Part shown: in pieces, positions 18,801-23,298 of the stretch
How the letters are laid out: each line of letters starts with the position of its first letter
How positions within the stretch are numbered: the stretch's first letter is position 1
Virus record (IMG/VR): IMGVR_UViG_3300032331_003047
Location: 1 to 31,924 of that record
Source: a virus
Reading direction: 5' to 3' (one strand)
DNA length: 31,924 nt
Notes under the pieces: model-generated
Database searches by the model: none
What the model saw: the letters and a program-made list of their open reading frames with translations, nothing else
Told to the model about the DNA's origin: nothing
Program-made: the position numbers and the translations under genes

Positions 18801-19041
18801 GGCTCACGCGGATGCTGGCGGTTTGCATTGGCACGTTTGGAACGCGATCAAGAATGAAAGCGTAGGCCACTCTTCCCTCGATCTTACTAAGTCGTACCTC
18901 CAGAAGTACGGTCGAAACATGACTCCAGACAGTTTTCATCAACATCTGATGAATTCTGCTGCTTATGTTGAAGGTGAAAATAATGGGCAAATTGTACGCC
19001 TCATAATGACAAACGGAGAATTTAAGGTAGAAAGACAGTGA
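9853..19041 (+). CDS. Giant phage polyvalent protein (3,062 aa) with metallopeptidase-like, ParB-like and other modules
   Basis: The ATG at 9853, one base after the upstream stop, is preferred over an in-frame TTG at 9832 that lies inside the previous gene. Visible parts: disordered N-terminus; helical region; Gly/Ala hydrophobic segment near 505-545 (GSALGGGAVGALTD); HEIGH at 899-903 with a later EIMAEL helix that could supply a third zinc ligand; unassigned modules; a ParB-like module (about 1660-1745, GSHRLLAAKDAG with His 1716); a module ending SGKLIPLSERFNPTSSDIRF; a module from 2037; and a conserved-looking region at 2310-2530 (FRAVHD at 2443-2448, His 2452, ETRGQNSWVNY from 2487). The pattern xFMP marks joints at 1511, 1625, 1847 and 2037. 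This mosaic is typical of large polyvalent proteins that phages package and eject. No RNA polymerase or primase motif is evident. Confidence 0.85.
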   Translation: MPTQEELEAIINGAADAVVESRRKRGEPVQENEKFLTGMPSMALGMPAYKPASIITQEPKKPEQKPSNLGYEPSKEEKENAKKIEDAAKQATALRLPAAPAATSEFPAIESRKQAILGAVESAAKAVSFEEPAPIQYDSSKELHSLTPDKVTSEILEKYKSVLDPKELESWPEWFPKTKEQHRAVFDQKHADTSAKDVWNLGVKTAKAFADTLVRSESGVEKAASMALFEGPGAYGSITDPKEWARYGGNLTKLATVPAVTAVEAAENVVQTATNAGLNGLRVTDWLQEKAYNLTGHGITRDEAFDRYYRRAKANEYWAHQKVSDPNVFTRTLFGDPLGRYIGENLVYSVNSVISPSVEDRLARHNGDREAALREKQLDDLQSTQEVIANFRKDAAQQVPDTDISEFVSFTPAGMMSFDIYGRALRAGLSAASKARRFAQTAGKTREEIAAIDNQAARDALASELRQVRAARKPGAIESGLGKAADKIEAAKETVTGILEEVPVPFKAVGSALGGGAVGALTDEESAIKGFAKGAAVGIMGYPVAKAATKAAGIAAQAPRLGQAFLEGRRLAGGEAKTVAGISSAIKKAEELGMDPIIAKKLADKGIPAARAMDWTAQNVLDMARGNVHGATLAAAVGILENKDPEQIAEMMGQGVFWHMSGEVMKNLTGVSQSRLESHRKRQNAAAVKFYASLDRESRNHLGKLTDWNVYTASVRNFADQAISENANAKVELATGMNAELPPEQIQKLQDRVTETERIATIRKAQLANAEAAGPETAKMYGDQIRYGLADMMNSINGSMTPGKNVELKFQTQKQLLEDVLFNNRDKMLTPLEEAELKNIVEGLSGQRAFHARNGGEYQLSSGKVVNLFNPNKTRVNINMDRVFNRVLAGESVLNAAAHEIGHAFWESKEFREQNAEVINRLFGTQRFDDAGRLMAGEPGLFSNEALVDRFKSDYAAEATGGVEHTAKLLGLWDPATNDVDPKKTADYMRAEIMAELVQGGAQGGIKLGDGPKAWLAPLVDWATIKHKNSAAAKTLREFVGLKGAKPWQSELLGQQFSGEDIEATKKALKSVADLNGDISAAETIPHRKISETEIRSNEAVADQFKDGLFATEKVAMVVDSEGNPVVDKVTGQPVPAIPLSDQNVFEGVWENRENDQGEPTMTQTSGYGTFPKEVSDTLGDIPVPQGGRIVVTTRLKRDSSGSLQMLTPEQARVLNRERGNLIRQAMEGAPDRDYPGRLSPQSADRLSFGGVLSPEQVKALKALPETVIPYSLKRRIIEFNNLLLRDQGDGMVGLYAQAMDAKGRYQSFAPKIVDFVPIGLNLSKDGNFLFNMFSKTGMREKLRLWERDTPERLSLWKGDKDAFMDDLKKVLENWKPTPELPAGKPGETGLDADPAIAISKKNRINDYLNMYRKTEEASLYATPNRTTLRRPIRRMTKEEKLDKESSDPNTLIRSYRADRFHDLAATSDEPLRVNYGKALYNLLPEGREPQEDAPRVFGPGIKRGLQRFRFMPANFAPELREKEMVTDAVYVNPRTGVISSGKTHLEANVNAPKEPTDRESAAYQFRTSTGRLVSREEAFKLAQEAGQLKEPVTAEDKFNTERGVLHAGMFEPPAIKPVSASVSFMPSDAEHAAAHEAGDGEKAREMVRKAAEKAGGRQVKPTAIVSPQYISPRNEITNESQFELNKSNFEKNGWTGRPLLVAEDFNGDQAITGSHRLLAAKDAGVEKIPIVKIDLEQYQEWLDKNPSAIVVDVDGFLNNTREGDQLAALREAKKEGFKADWLQPAIDLLHIEDESNWQSDYKSSLSSSPFIVGKEIKSADPFTYDDSGKLIPLSERFNPTSSDIRFMPELAVVPERFTGTKEEDRRGKYVEPPKFFKKFNISQYEKGGKFFDAETGDDVTNKTYENASIAVVNGKPSLVANNESENIGSGPLFKTNLFKQKAGWKWVSENAPETSTIVSVEGQGKHLYTLQADFQNGVTMARYPDKVSEPRLRPTGRGNLSFGEQVGTIDIRGKQHPVYDRITIERAPELLSGIQFMPEKKAAPGALEGIKMETKEEERRFFFTTSTERDAAIAELVADGAEKDIERLNRNSILHAMTGIKDIDISIENSRGVYKGDKEVSAITTVKAKRGADMDAVRSRFMDLAKIFKQMEVLEEKVGGGKEELLNTVDEDGFKHVHSATIQIGKLKPEIIEEARKKAGIEGLTLANGRVELINRGNDNEFIQRQNAFREAIIELGGDARSIESGVAAIRRFSENPEKYAGTVGYDDPSLHLQTERGAGGAEYGRLNTPLARKLAQLGAFDAPAEGKRNFFEAKDVTKEQAKFQAEVAKVFDSLPDNDMQSGLTQEAYAALVKEIKEQYLILTSGPDGLKFTSKLYSEGGEPYKNSDAAIRDIRENNRLYFLKTDADAFGPPGADFSGHPLLKDSGLKDANGVPLLYNDLFRAVHDTIAHGMFGSSFGPVGEEGAYHVHVRTIQNPLARWAMMTETRGQNSWVNYRPEMLKKNGMPLQKGDAGYIPLQERGFAVQKAALLPLEYALTGDKEVDKPIMDLMKTLGTYARGSRPATKQELAIEARVKKGVIAEQKEASEFVKGAKGIITDSIFVDGNNKVKTSVEDVPPYYLMSLGVRPLPNIEMVKEKGQKGGTPKDLLKLAQSPEKYDAFAKRLIASADTLSADPGRFVSPKGYSEFMRENGITGTVLSPPSMLKMLIETPQQYLDLLTGGFHEEKTVKGGWEAANGGLNGVMEMRALCGPEGPPLMVTALHHLWGTLSKQLPPLDQEACWLRLISDKRVLGAIQNSIDGTFDPLTGGWREIVASRLAETNNDSTQKFGNNAKSNANSFLLMLSRHNGRWNEVSDLYKTDDPAVMRTQFWGLNHGPSGIKNKVQGFIGLTFGVKAAVLDRWRWVELHLPMAMKLAGKSRPKDYFEYTGVKKDTPQDPTGIYKNYGTAESSHPAYSTTLYTGLERATNAAINNYAPLRDYLGAHADAGGLHWHVWNAIKNESVGHSSLDLTKSYLQKYGRNMTPDSFHQHLMNSAAYVEGENNGQIVRLIMTNGEFKVERQ

Positions 19042-19042
19042 T

Positions 19043-19222
19043 ATGCCAACCTATCCATCAGATACAAGTGAAGTGATTCAAGATCACAGCGAAGACCAGC
19101 AACTCGTAATAGAAATGTATGAGGAACGACTGGGCCGACCATTAACGCCTCAAGAGCTTTTGAAGATCTCAACGATGTTTAACTCTGAGGTCGGTGAGGA
19201 TCCTTTTTTATCAACTGAATAA
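19043..19222 (+). CDS. Small acidic hypothetical protein, 59 aa
   Basis: ATG one base after the stop of the giant gene, ending TAA two bases before the next ATG. It reads MPTYPSDTSEVIQDH and continues to an EERLGRPLTPQELLKI helix, so it has an acidic N-terminus and a helix-loop-helix look. Tight packing and absence of internal stops support it. No family recognised. Confidence 0.65.
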   Translation: MPTYPSDTSEVIQDHSEDQQLVIEMYEERLGRPLTPQELLKISTMFNSEVGEDPFLSTE

Positions 19223-19224
19223 AT

Positions 19225-19494
19225 ATGCCAAAATCCGTTAAGCTATCCGTATCCAAAGGCGACAAGCTCCCTGTCTCCCGGGGCGCCGGCCTGACCGCAA
19301 AAGGCCGCGCCAAAATCAACAAGGCCACCGGCTCAAACCTCAAGCCGCCGGCGCCTAACCCGAAGACCAAGGCTGACGCCGGTCGCAAGAAGTCGTTCTG
19401 CGCCCGGATGTCTGGGATGCCGGGGCCGATGAAGGACGAGAAAGGTCGCCCAACCCGGAAAGCCGCAAGCCTCAAACGCTGGAACTGCCGATGA
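19225..19494 (+). CDS. Small basic protein, DUF6321-like
   Basis: 89 residues, very Lys/Arg/Pro-rich. The pattern GLTAKGRAKINKATGSNLK (residues 22-40) followed by KKSFCARMSGMPGP and a final ALK-type RWNC end matches my memory of DUF6321, a short family found in phages and aquatic viral genomes with no known function. Two conserved Cys (in SFCARM and RWNC) might bind metal or form a disulfide. It overlaps the next gene by ATGA. Confidence 0.7.
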   Translation: MPKSVKLSVSKGDKLPVSRGAGLTAKGRAKINKATGSNLKPPAPNPKTKADAGRKKSFCARMSGMPGPMKDEKGRPTRKAASLKRWNCR

Positions 19495-19652
19495 AAGAAG
19501 GACTCTACGCCAACATCCACGCCAAACGGAAGCGCATCAAAGCCGGGTCTAGCGAGAAGATGCGGAAGCTCGGAACTAAAGGGGCTCCTACCGCGAAGGC
19601 ATTCAAGCAATCCACTAAAACCGCCAAACCAGTTAAGAAAACAAAGAAATGA
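19491..19652 (+). CDS. Very small basic protein, 53 aa
   Basis: ATG overlaps the upstream TGA, and its own TGA overlaps the next ATG. The sequence opens MKEGLYANIHAKRKRI and continues KMRKLGTKGAPTAKAF to a Lys-only tail. I recall near-identical short proteins in other phages, usually beside the DUF6321-like gene. Strong positive charge suggests nucleic-acid or virion contact, but the function is unknown. Confidence 0.7.
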   Translation: MKEGLYANIHAKRKRIKAGSSEKMRKLGTKGAPTAKAFKQSTKTAKPVKKTKK

Positions 19653-20929
19653 ACGGACTAAAAGATCCGAGCGATGTGACGTGTTTAGTGGTTGACAATG
19701 GTCTATTTTGCGAGTTGGCCATCAAACTCGCCAAAACCTTCAAAAAAGTCTACTACTACGTCCCGTGGGAGAACGCATTCCCGCGACTGAACCTTGCTAG
19801 GATCGGGCACGGAATCGTAGAACTTGAGCTTGTGGACTCCATCTACGGTCCGCACTTCGATGAGATCGACCTCTTCTGCTTTCCAGACATTTATTTTGGC
19901 TGGGAACAAGAGCACCTAGTCAAAATGGGGAAGACCGTGTGGGGATCCCGTACTGGAGAGTGCTTGGAGTTGGAGCGCGAGGGAATGAAACAGATCCTCA
20001 GGGAGTTGGATCTTCCAGTAGGCAAATTCTGGCACGTCACCGGTATGGCAAACCTTCGGGATTTCTTGAGGGATCACCCGAACGTCTACGTCAAGACAGA
20101 CAAATACCGTGGCACGTTCGAGACTTTTCACTCCATCAACTACGATTTGGTGGAACCAAAGCTCGATGAGGTTGAGTGGTCGCTTGGTCGGTTCAAGGAC
20201 ATCATTGAATTCACGGTGGAAGCAGCACTGGAGGACCGTGTTGAGTTTGGGACAGACGCTTGGACGATTGATGGCCAATTCCCGGGCAAGCTCATCTCTG
20301 GGCTGGAAATCAAAGACTGCGGTTTCGCCTCGGTTTTCAAAGACTACGCTGACCTCCCTGAGCCTTTGACGCGATTCAATGACCGTATGAAACCGGTGTT
20401 CGAGGCTTACGGATACCGTGGGTTCTTCTCGACTGAGATCCGAATCGGGAAAGATTACGAGCCCTACATGATCGATTTCTGCGCTCGGGCGCCGAGTCCG
20501 CCGAACGAGTTGTACCAAGAACAATACAAGAACCTTGCCGAGTGCATGTGGGCGGGCGCGAACGGCATTGTGATTGATCCTGAGCCGGTTGCAAAATACG
20601 GGGCCGAGATCATGCTCCACTCGTCGTTTGCGGATAAAAACTGGCAGCCTGTGACGTTCCCGGAAGAAATCCGAGACTTTGTAAAGCTGCGGAATATCTA
20701 CAAAGACGACCGTGGCTACTTCGTCGTCCCGCAGTCATGCGGCCTTCCGGAAATCGGAGCTGTTGTGGGCCTTGGTAACACTCTGGAAGAGGCGTTTGAT
20801 CATGCTCTAGAGAACGCGGGGCTTGTGGACGGGTACTACCTCGAGTGCAAGACTGGAGCAATCGATCAGGTGAAGGAGCAAATCCAAAAAATGGCAGACC
20901 TCGGGCTGTCTGTGTTCGATGAGGATTGA
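19649..20929 (+). CDS. ATP-grasp enzyme, PurD-like (phosphoribosylamine-glycine ligase family)
   Basis: 426 residues. The N-terminal 110 residues look like a Rossmann-type preATP-grasp domain (VTCLVVDNGLFCELAIKLA). The ATP-grasp part has a nucleotide-binding Lys near 149 (VYVKTDKYRG), a metal-binding-type pair Glu263 (STEIRIG) and Asp276 (PYMIDFCAR, Arg280), and a C-terminal domain with GLGNTLEEAFDHALENA, as in PurD-like proteins. It is known that several phages carry isolated PurD-like ATP-grasp genes; their substrate is usually untested. No other purine gene is present, so a role other than purine synthesis, such as ligating an amino acid to another target, is possible. It overlaps both neighbours. 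Confidence 0.7.
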   Translation: MNGLKDPSDVTCLVVDNGLFCELAIKLAKTFKKVYYYVPWENAFPRLNLARIGHGIVELELVDSIYGPHFDEIDLFCFPDIYFGWEQEHLVKMGKTVWGSRTGECLELEREGMKQILRELDLPVGKFWHVTGMANLRDFLRDHPNVYVKTDKYRGTFETFHSINYDLVEPKLDEVEWSLGRFKDIIEFTVEAALEDRVEFGTDAWTIDGQFPGKLISGLEIKDCGFASVFKDYADLPEPLTRFNDRMKPVFEAYGYRGFFSTEIRIGKDYEPYMIDFCARAPSPPNELYQEQYKNLAECMWAGANGIVIDPEPVAKYGAEIMLHSSFADKNWQPVTFPEEIRDFVKLRNIYKDDRGYFVVPQSCGLPEIGAVVGLGNTLEEAFDHALENAGLVDGYYLECKTGAIDQVKEQIQKMADLGLSVFDED

Positions 20930-21620
20930 GTTTAAAGTTGTTGAGCCGGCCGCCATGCGGTACCCAACCGCTGGCGACTGGGAGTGGCTCCCTGACGGCG
21001 CTCTGAAACTAACGGTGCCCGATTACGGTACAACGGAGTCCGGAGCACTGCTCATCCTGATGCACGAGCTGCTGGAGGCTTTTTTGTGCAAGCGGGACGG
21101 GATTTCAGATGAGGCGGTCACGAAGTTTGACACCGAGAACCCGAAGCTCGAGGAGCCCGGGGATGATCCTCGGGCGCCGTATCACCAGCAGCATCTGGTC
21201 GCAATGGCCGCTGAACGGAATTTGGCGGATGGGATGGGTGTTGACTGGGACAGTCACAACCACTGGGTGATGATTGCCGGCAACGAGGTTGAGCGGCTCG
21301 ACTCGCTGGGTGAGTTGCAGGAGTCCCGGATCCTCATGGAGGGGCCTCGCTACTGGGCGGAATTGCATCTCTACGCCCTCCGCAACGAGGGCAAAGGCCG
21401 AGACATGGTTCCTTGGGTGCTGGACTGGTTTTCGGACCTTCCGTTTGAAGGATGCCCTTGCAAAGAACACGCCGAGAAATGGTTTCGAGAAAACCCGCCT
21501 GATAATCAAAACCTGTTTGAGTGGTCTGTGCTATTTCATAACGAAGTAAATTCAAGGAACTTCAAGCCATGTCTGTCTATTGATGCCGCTCGCAATTTGT
21601 GGCAAAACAGGTTGTTTTGA
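20919..21620 (+). CDS. Fusion of an HELLE-motif domain with an Erv/ALR-like thiol oxidase-type domain
   Basis: 233 residues; ATG overlaps the PurD-like gene by 11 bases. The N-terminal domain (1-120) carries MHELLEAFLCKRDGISDEA with HELLE at 49-53 and a later DDPRAPYHQQH, a pattern I have seen in phage proteins of unknown function; it may bind metal. From about 140 the sequence follows the Erv/ALR plan: GPRYWAELH (Trp146, His150), then CPCKEHAEKW (Cys179, Cys181, His184), ENPPD, and HNEVNSRNFKP from 207. In known Erv/ALR enzymes the active site is CxxC and the HNxVN helix contacts FAD. Here the first Cys is shifted to give CxC, so oxidase activity is uncertain. Fold call moderate, fusion clear. 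Confidence 0.65.
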   Translation: MRIEFKVVEPAAMRYPTAGDWEWLPDGALKLTVPDYGTTESGALLILMHELLEAFLCKRDGISDEAVTKFDTENPKLEEPGDDPRAPYHQQHLVAMAAERNLADGMGVDWDSHNHWVMIAGNEVERLDSLGELQESRILMEGPRYWAELHLYALRNEGKGRDMVPWVLDWFSDLPFEGCPCKEHAEKWFRENPPDNQNLFEWSVLFHNEVNSRNFKPCLSIDAARNLWQNRLF

Positions 21621-21629
21621 TTTATAAAT

Positions 21630-21854
21630 ATGGCTCGAAAGAATTTTCCAGTATTCCCGGTTTCTCCCTTTTCGGGGGATGAAAATAACCCTCCTCACAG
21701 AGGAAATACAGGCATTGGAATTTATGAGATGGCAATGCTTGTTGCTATGCATGCCCTAGTTACTAGGGGTGTGAGCAGCCACAGCCCAGAAGCGGTTATG
21801 GAGTTAGCTGCAAGTTTAGCGACTTCTTATGTGTCAAAGATTTTAGACAAATGA
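21630..21854 (+). CDS. Small hypothetical protein, 74 aa
   Basis: ATG nine bases after the previous stop and no clear Shine-Dalgarno site. The N-terminal 30 residues are Pro/Gly/Asn-rich; the rest is one long, fairly hydrophobic helix (YEMAMLVAMHALVTRG, then AVMELAASLATSYVSKIL). It overlaps the next start as ATGA. No family recognised. Confidence 0.6.
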   Translation: MARKNFPVFPVSPFSGDENNPPHRGNTGIGIYEMAMLVAMHALVTRGVSSHSPEAVMELAASLATSYVSKILDK

Positions 21855-22045
21855 AAAGCAAACCCAGTTCAGCAGCGGCGCTGGTCATGCCTGATTCTGA
21901 AATTCGAGTCGGCATTGAAGCAGCGAAGAAACCCATGAAATCCTCCACAAAAAAGGCAGATCCCAAGGGCAAAATGACCGGGGAAATGCCGGAAATGAGC
22001 GAGTACATGCAGAAACGTAAAAACATCCCAAAACGCAAAAAATGA
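21851..22045 (+). CDS. Small basic protein, 64 aa
   Basis: ATGA overlap at both ends. Lys/Met/Pro-rich and probably disordered (KKPMKSSTKKADPKGKMTGE, tail QKRKNIPKRKK). Composition resembles the other basic microproteins of this stack. No family recognised. Confidence 0.6.
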   Translation: MKSKPSSAAALVMPDSEIRVGIEAAKKPMKSSTKKADPKGKMTGEMPEMSEYMQKRKNIPKRKK

Positions 22046-22236
22046 TCGATCAATTAAAAGATATCGTCGATAAGACGATTGCTGATGTGAACCTTGAACA
22101 CGTTAAGGTTGAAGAGGTTGTAAAGGATTTAGTGGAGAATTCCCGGTTCTTCGCTTTTCGGATCTTAGTCGCTTCTAGGATCCTTGAAAAAACTCTTTTG
22201 GCTCAAGAACAACCACCGCAAGACCCGCCGGCATGA
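22042..22236 (+). CDS. Small helical protein, 64 aa
   Basis: ATGA overlap at both ends. The protein is almost entirely helical (DQLKDIVDKTIADVNLEHV, then FFAFRILVASRILEKTLL) and ends in a Pro/Gln tail (QPPQDPP). The hydrophobic face in the second helix suggests oligomerisation or a partner. No family recognised. Confidence 0.6.
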   Translation: MIDQLKDIVDKTIADVNLEHVKVEEVVKDLVENSRFFAFRILVASRILEKTLLAQEQPPQDPPA

Positions 22237-22418
22237 AATCGTCGAAAGCGAACGTCTATAAGCGCACTGCAAGCCCTGTGAGTGGTGCTAACGAGGCTAT
22301 GAAACCTCGTTCTCACGCTGCTCCTATGTCTCAAACAGGCGGCGCAGATAGCCGTCCGACGCGCAGGGACATGTTTCGCCGACAAATGATTTCCAATCGA
22401 AAAGAGAAGAACCAATGA
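22233..22418 (+). CDS. Small basic protein, 61 aa
   Basis: ATGA overlap at both ends. Arg/Lys/Ser-rich, probably disordered with a C-terminal basic helix (RRDMFRRQMISNRKEKNQ). It fits the series of tiny basic proteins here. No family recognised. Confidence 0.6.
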   Translation: MKSSKANVYKRTASPVSGANEAMKPRSHAAPMSQTGGADSRPTRRDMFRRQMISNRKEKNQ

Positions 22419-22579
22419 AGCCCAAAAATCCACACCTGCAGAGGCACATTGCGATCACCGAGGCGCAGCAGGAGCTTCGGAACTCGAGACTTCATCCAAA
22501 GACCAAAAAAAAGCTGAATGGCAAGATTGGCGGGCTAAAGAAGGGAATCCCTTGCCGCAAAAACTGCTGTGATGCTTGA
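22415..22579 (+). CDS. Very small basic Cys-containing protein, 54 aa
   Basis: ATG overlaps the upstream TGA; TGA at 22577-22579. The protein is Lys/His-rich with a helical middle (HIAITEAQQELRNSRLH), a KTKKKLNGKIGGLKKG stretch, and a C-terminal CRKNCCDA with three Cys. A metal-bound or disulfide end is possible. No family recognised. Confidence 0.55.
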   Translation: MKPKNPHLQRHIAITEAQQELRNSRLHPKTKKKLNGKIGGLKKGIPCRKNCCDA

Positions 22580-22778
22580 GTTTAAGTGTCCAATCCCTGT
22601 CAAAACAGATAAGGGAGACGGAATGGCTATTTACGTCACCGACTCAGGCACATTTGCAAATGATGTTTGGGCTGTGGCGCTTAACGACGGACGAGTGATG
22701 CACTTCCGCAGCGATCAAATTCGCATCGAAAAAAATCTCACATTTAACATCGACCATGTCGCAACCAATTCCGAGTAA
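22572..22778 (+). CDS. Small hypothetical protein, 68 aa
   Basis: ATG at 22572 chosen over the adjacent GTG at 22569; both overlap the previous gene. It reads as a small beta protein (GMAIYVTDSGTFANDVWAVA, then GRVMHFRSDQIRIEKN), possibly an SH3- or KOW-like barrel of the kind phages use for small regulators. The fold is a guess from alternation of strands. It overlaps the next gene by 23 bases. Confidence 0.6.
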   Translation: MLEFKCPIPVKTDKGDGMAIYVTDSGTFANDVWAVALNDGRVMHFRSDQIRIEKNLTFNIDHVATNSE

Positions 22779-22932
22779 TCAGTTTAGCCACGGGGCAGGC
22801 AAAGGACCAGAGGAGCGTCCGATTGATCGAAAGAAGTACGCTGAGAACTTCTCGCGGATCCGGTGGCAAAAATTTGTTTCTGGAAACCTAAAAAAATCGA
22901 AAAACGGCAAATCGACTTTTGTGTATCGTTGA
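22756..22932 (+). CDS. Small basic phage protein, 58 aa
   Basis: ATG within the end of the previous gene; TGA at 22930-22932. It carries SHGAGKGPEERPIDRKKYAE followed by NFSRIRW. Short proteins with a GKGDxxRPxxxxxYxxNyxxI core are common in phages, with unknown function, and this looks like one. The Lys/Asn-rich tail may bind nucleic acid. It is the last gene before a promoter-like gap. Confidence 0.6.
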   Translation: MSQPIPSNQFSHGAGKGPEERPIDRKKYAENFSRIRWQKFVSGNLKKSKNGKSTFVYR

Positions 22933-22957
22933 CAGAATCAAACACTTGCAATTCAAT
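22929..22957 (+). promoter_or_regulatory. Candidate promoter before the recombination/replication genes
   Basis: TTGACA at 22929-22934 is a perfect -35 hexamer. With a 17-base spacer it is followed by TTCAAT at 22952-22957, four of six matches to the -10 consensus. It lies at the start of the 111-base gap upstream of the membrane protein and nuclease genes. No transcript evidence; the -10 is weak. Confidence 0.45.
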
Positions 22958-22993
22958 GTGAATTTTTCTTGGAAAAAGTGCTTCGTGTTTTTG

Positions 22994-23012
22994 AGGTGGT
23001 CGTGTACCACTT
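22994..23012. promoter_or_regulatory. Inverted repeat in the gap, operator or weak terminator
   Basis: GTGGT (22996-23000) and ACCAC (23006-23010) pair perfectly around a CGTGT loop, extended outward by a G-T wobble and an A-T pair. A TTATTTT run follows. It could be a short attenuating hairpin or a repressor site between the promoter candidate and the gene at 23044. Confidence 0.45.
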
Positions 23013-23043
23013 ATTTTGTCAGTTAAATCAATAAATCAGCACT

Positions 23044-23298
23044 ATGAGACACAATTCACGAGACCCTCAGCCATACCCGCCGCTTTACGACGGCGCGGTA
23101 TTTTTTAACCACCAGCGCAAGGAGAAGCGCCACGCATGGAAGTTCGCGTTGGGCGGTCTCGCACTTTTAGCATTAGATGTTGCGCTGTTCTTTGACATTC
23201 TTAATACGGCGTCTGCTTTTGACCTCTTCACTATTTGGTGGCTGTCCTCGGCGGCAACCGGTTTGGTGTTTGAATCCATACGGAGGGCGCTGAAATGA
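23044..23298 (+). CDS. Small membrane protein with two transmembrane segments
   Basis: 84 residues. Basic N-terminal 30 residues (HQRKEKRHAWK) are followed by hydrophobic segments at about 34-53 (FALGGLALLALDVALFFDIL) and 59-76 (FDLFTIWWLSSAATGLVF), joined by a very short turn and ending ESIRRALK. By the positive-inside rule both ends would be cytoplasmic. It is the first gene after the promoter candidate and overlaps the nuclease gene by ATGA. The function is unknown; a holin or membrane anchor for replication proteins are both possible guesses. Confidence 0.65.
   Translation: MRHNSRDPQPYPPLYDGAVFFNHQRKEKRHAWKFALGGLALLALDVALFFDILNTASAFDLFTIWWLSSAATGLVFESIRRALK

Noticed and set aside
9853-19041. 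N4-type giant virion RNA polymerase
   Set aside because: Size and position would fit, but I see no T7-like polymerase motifs; the visible modules are peptidase-, ParB- and polyvalent-type.
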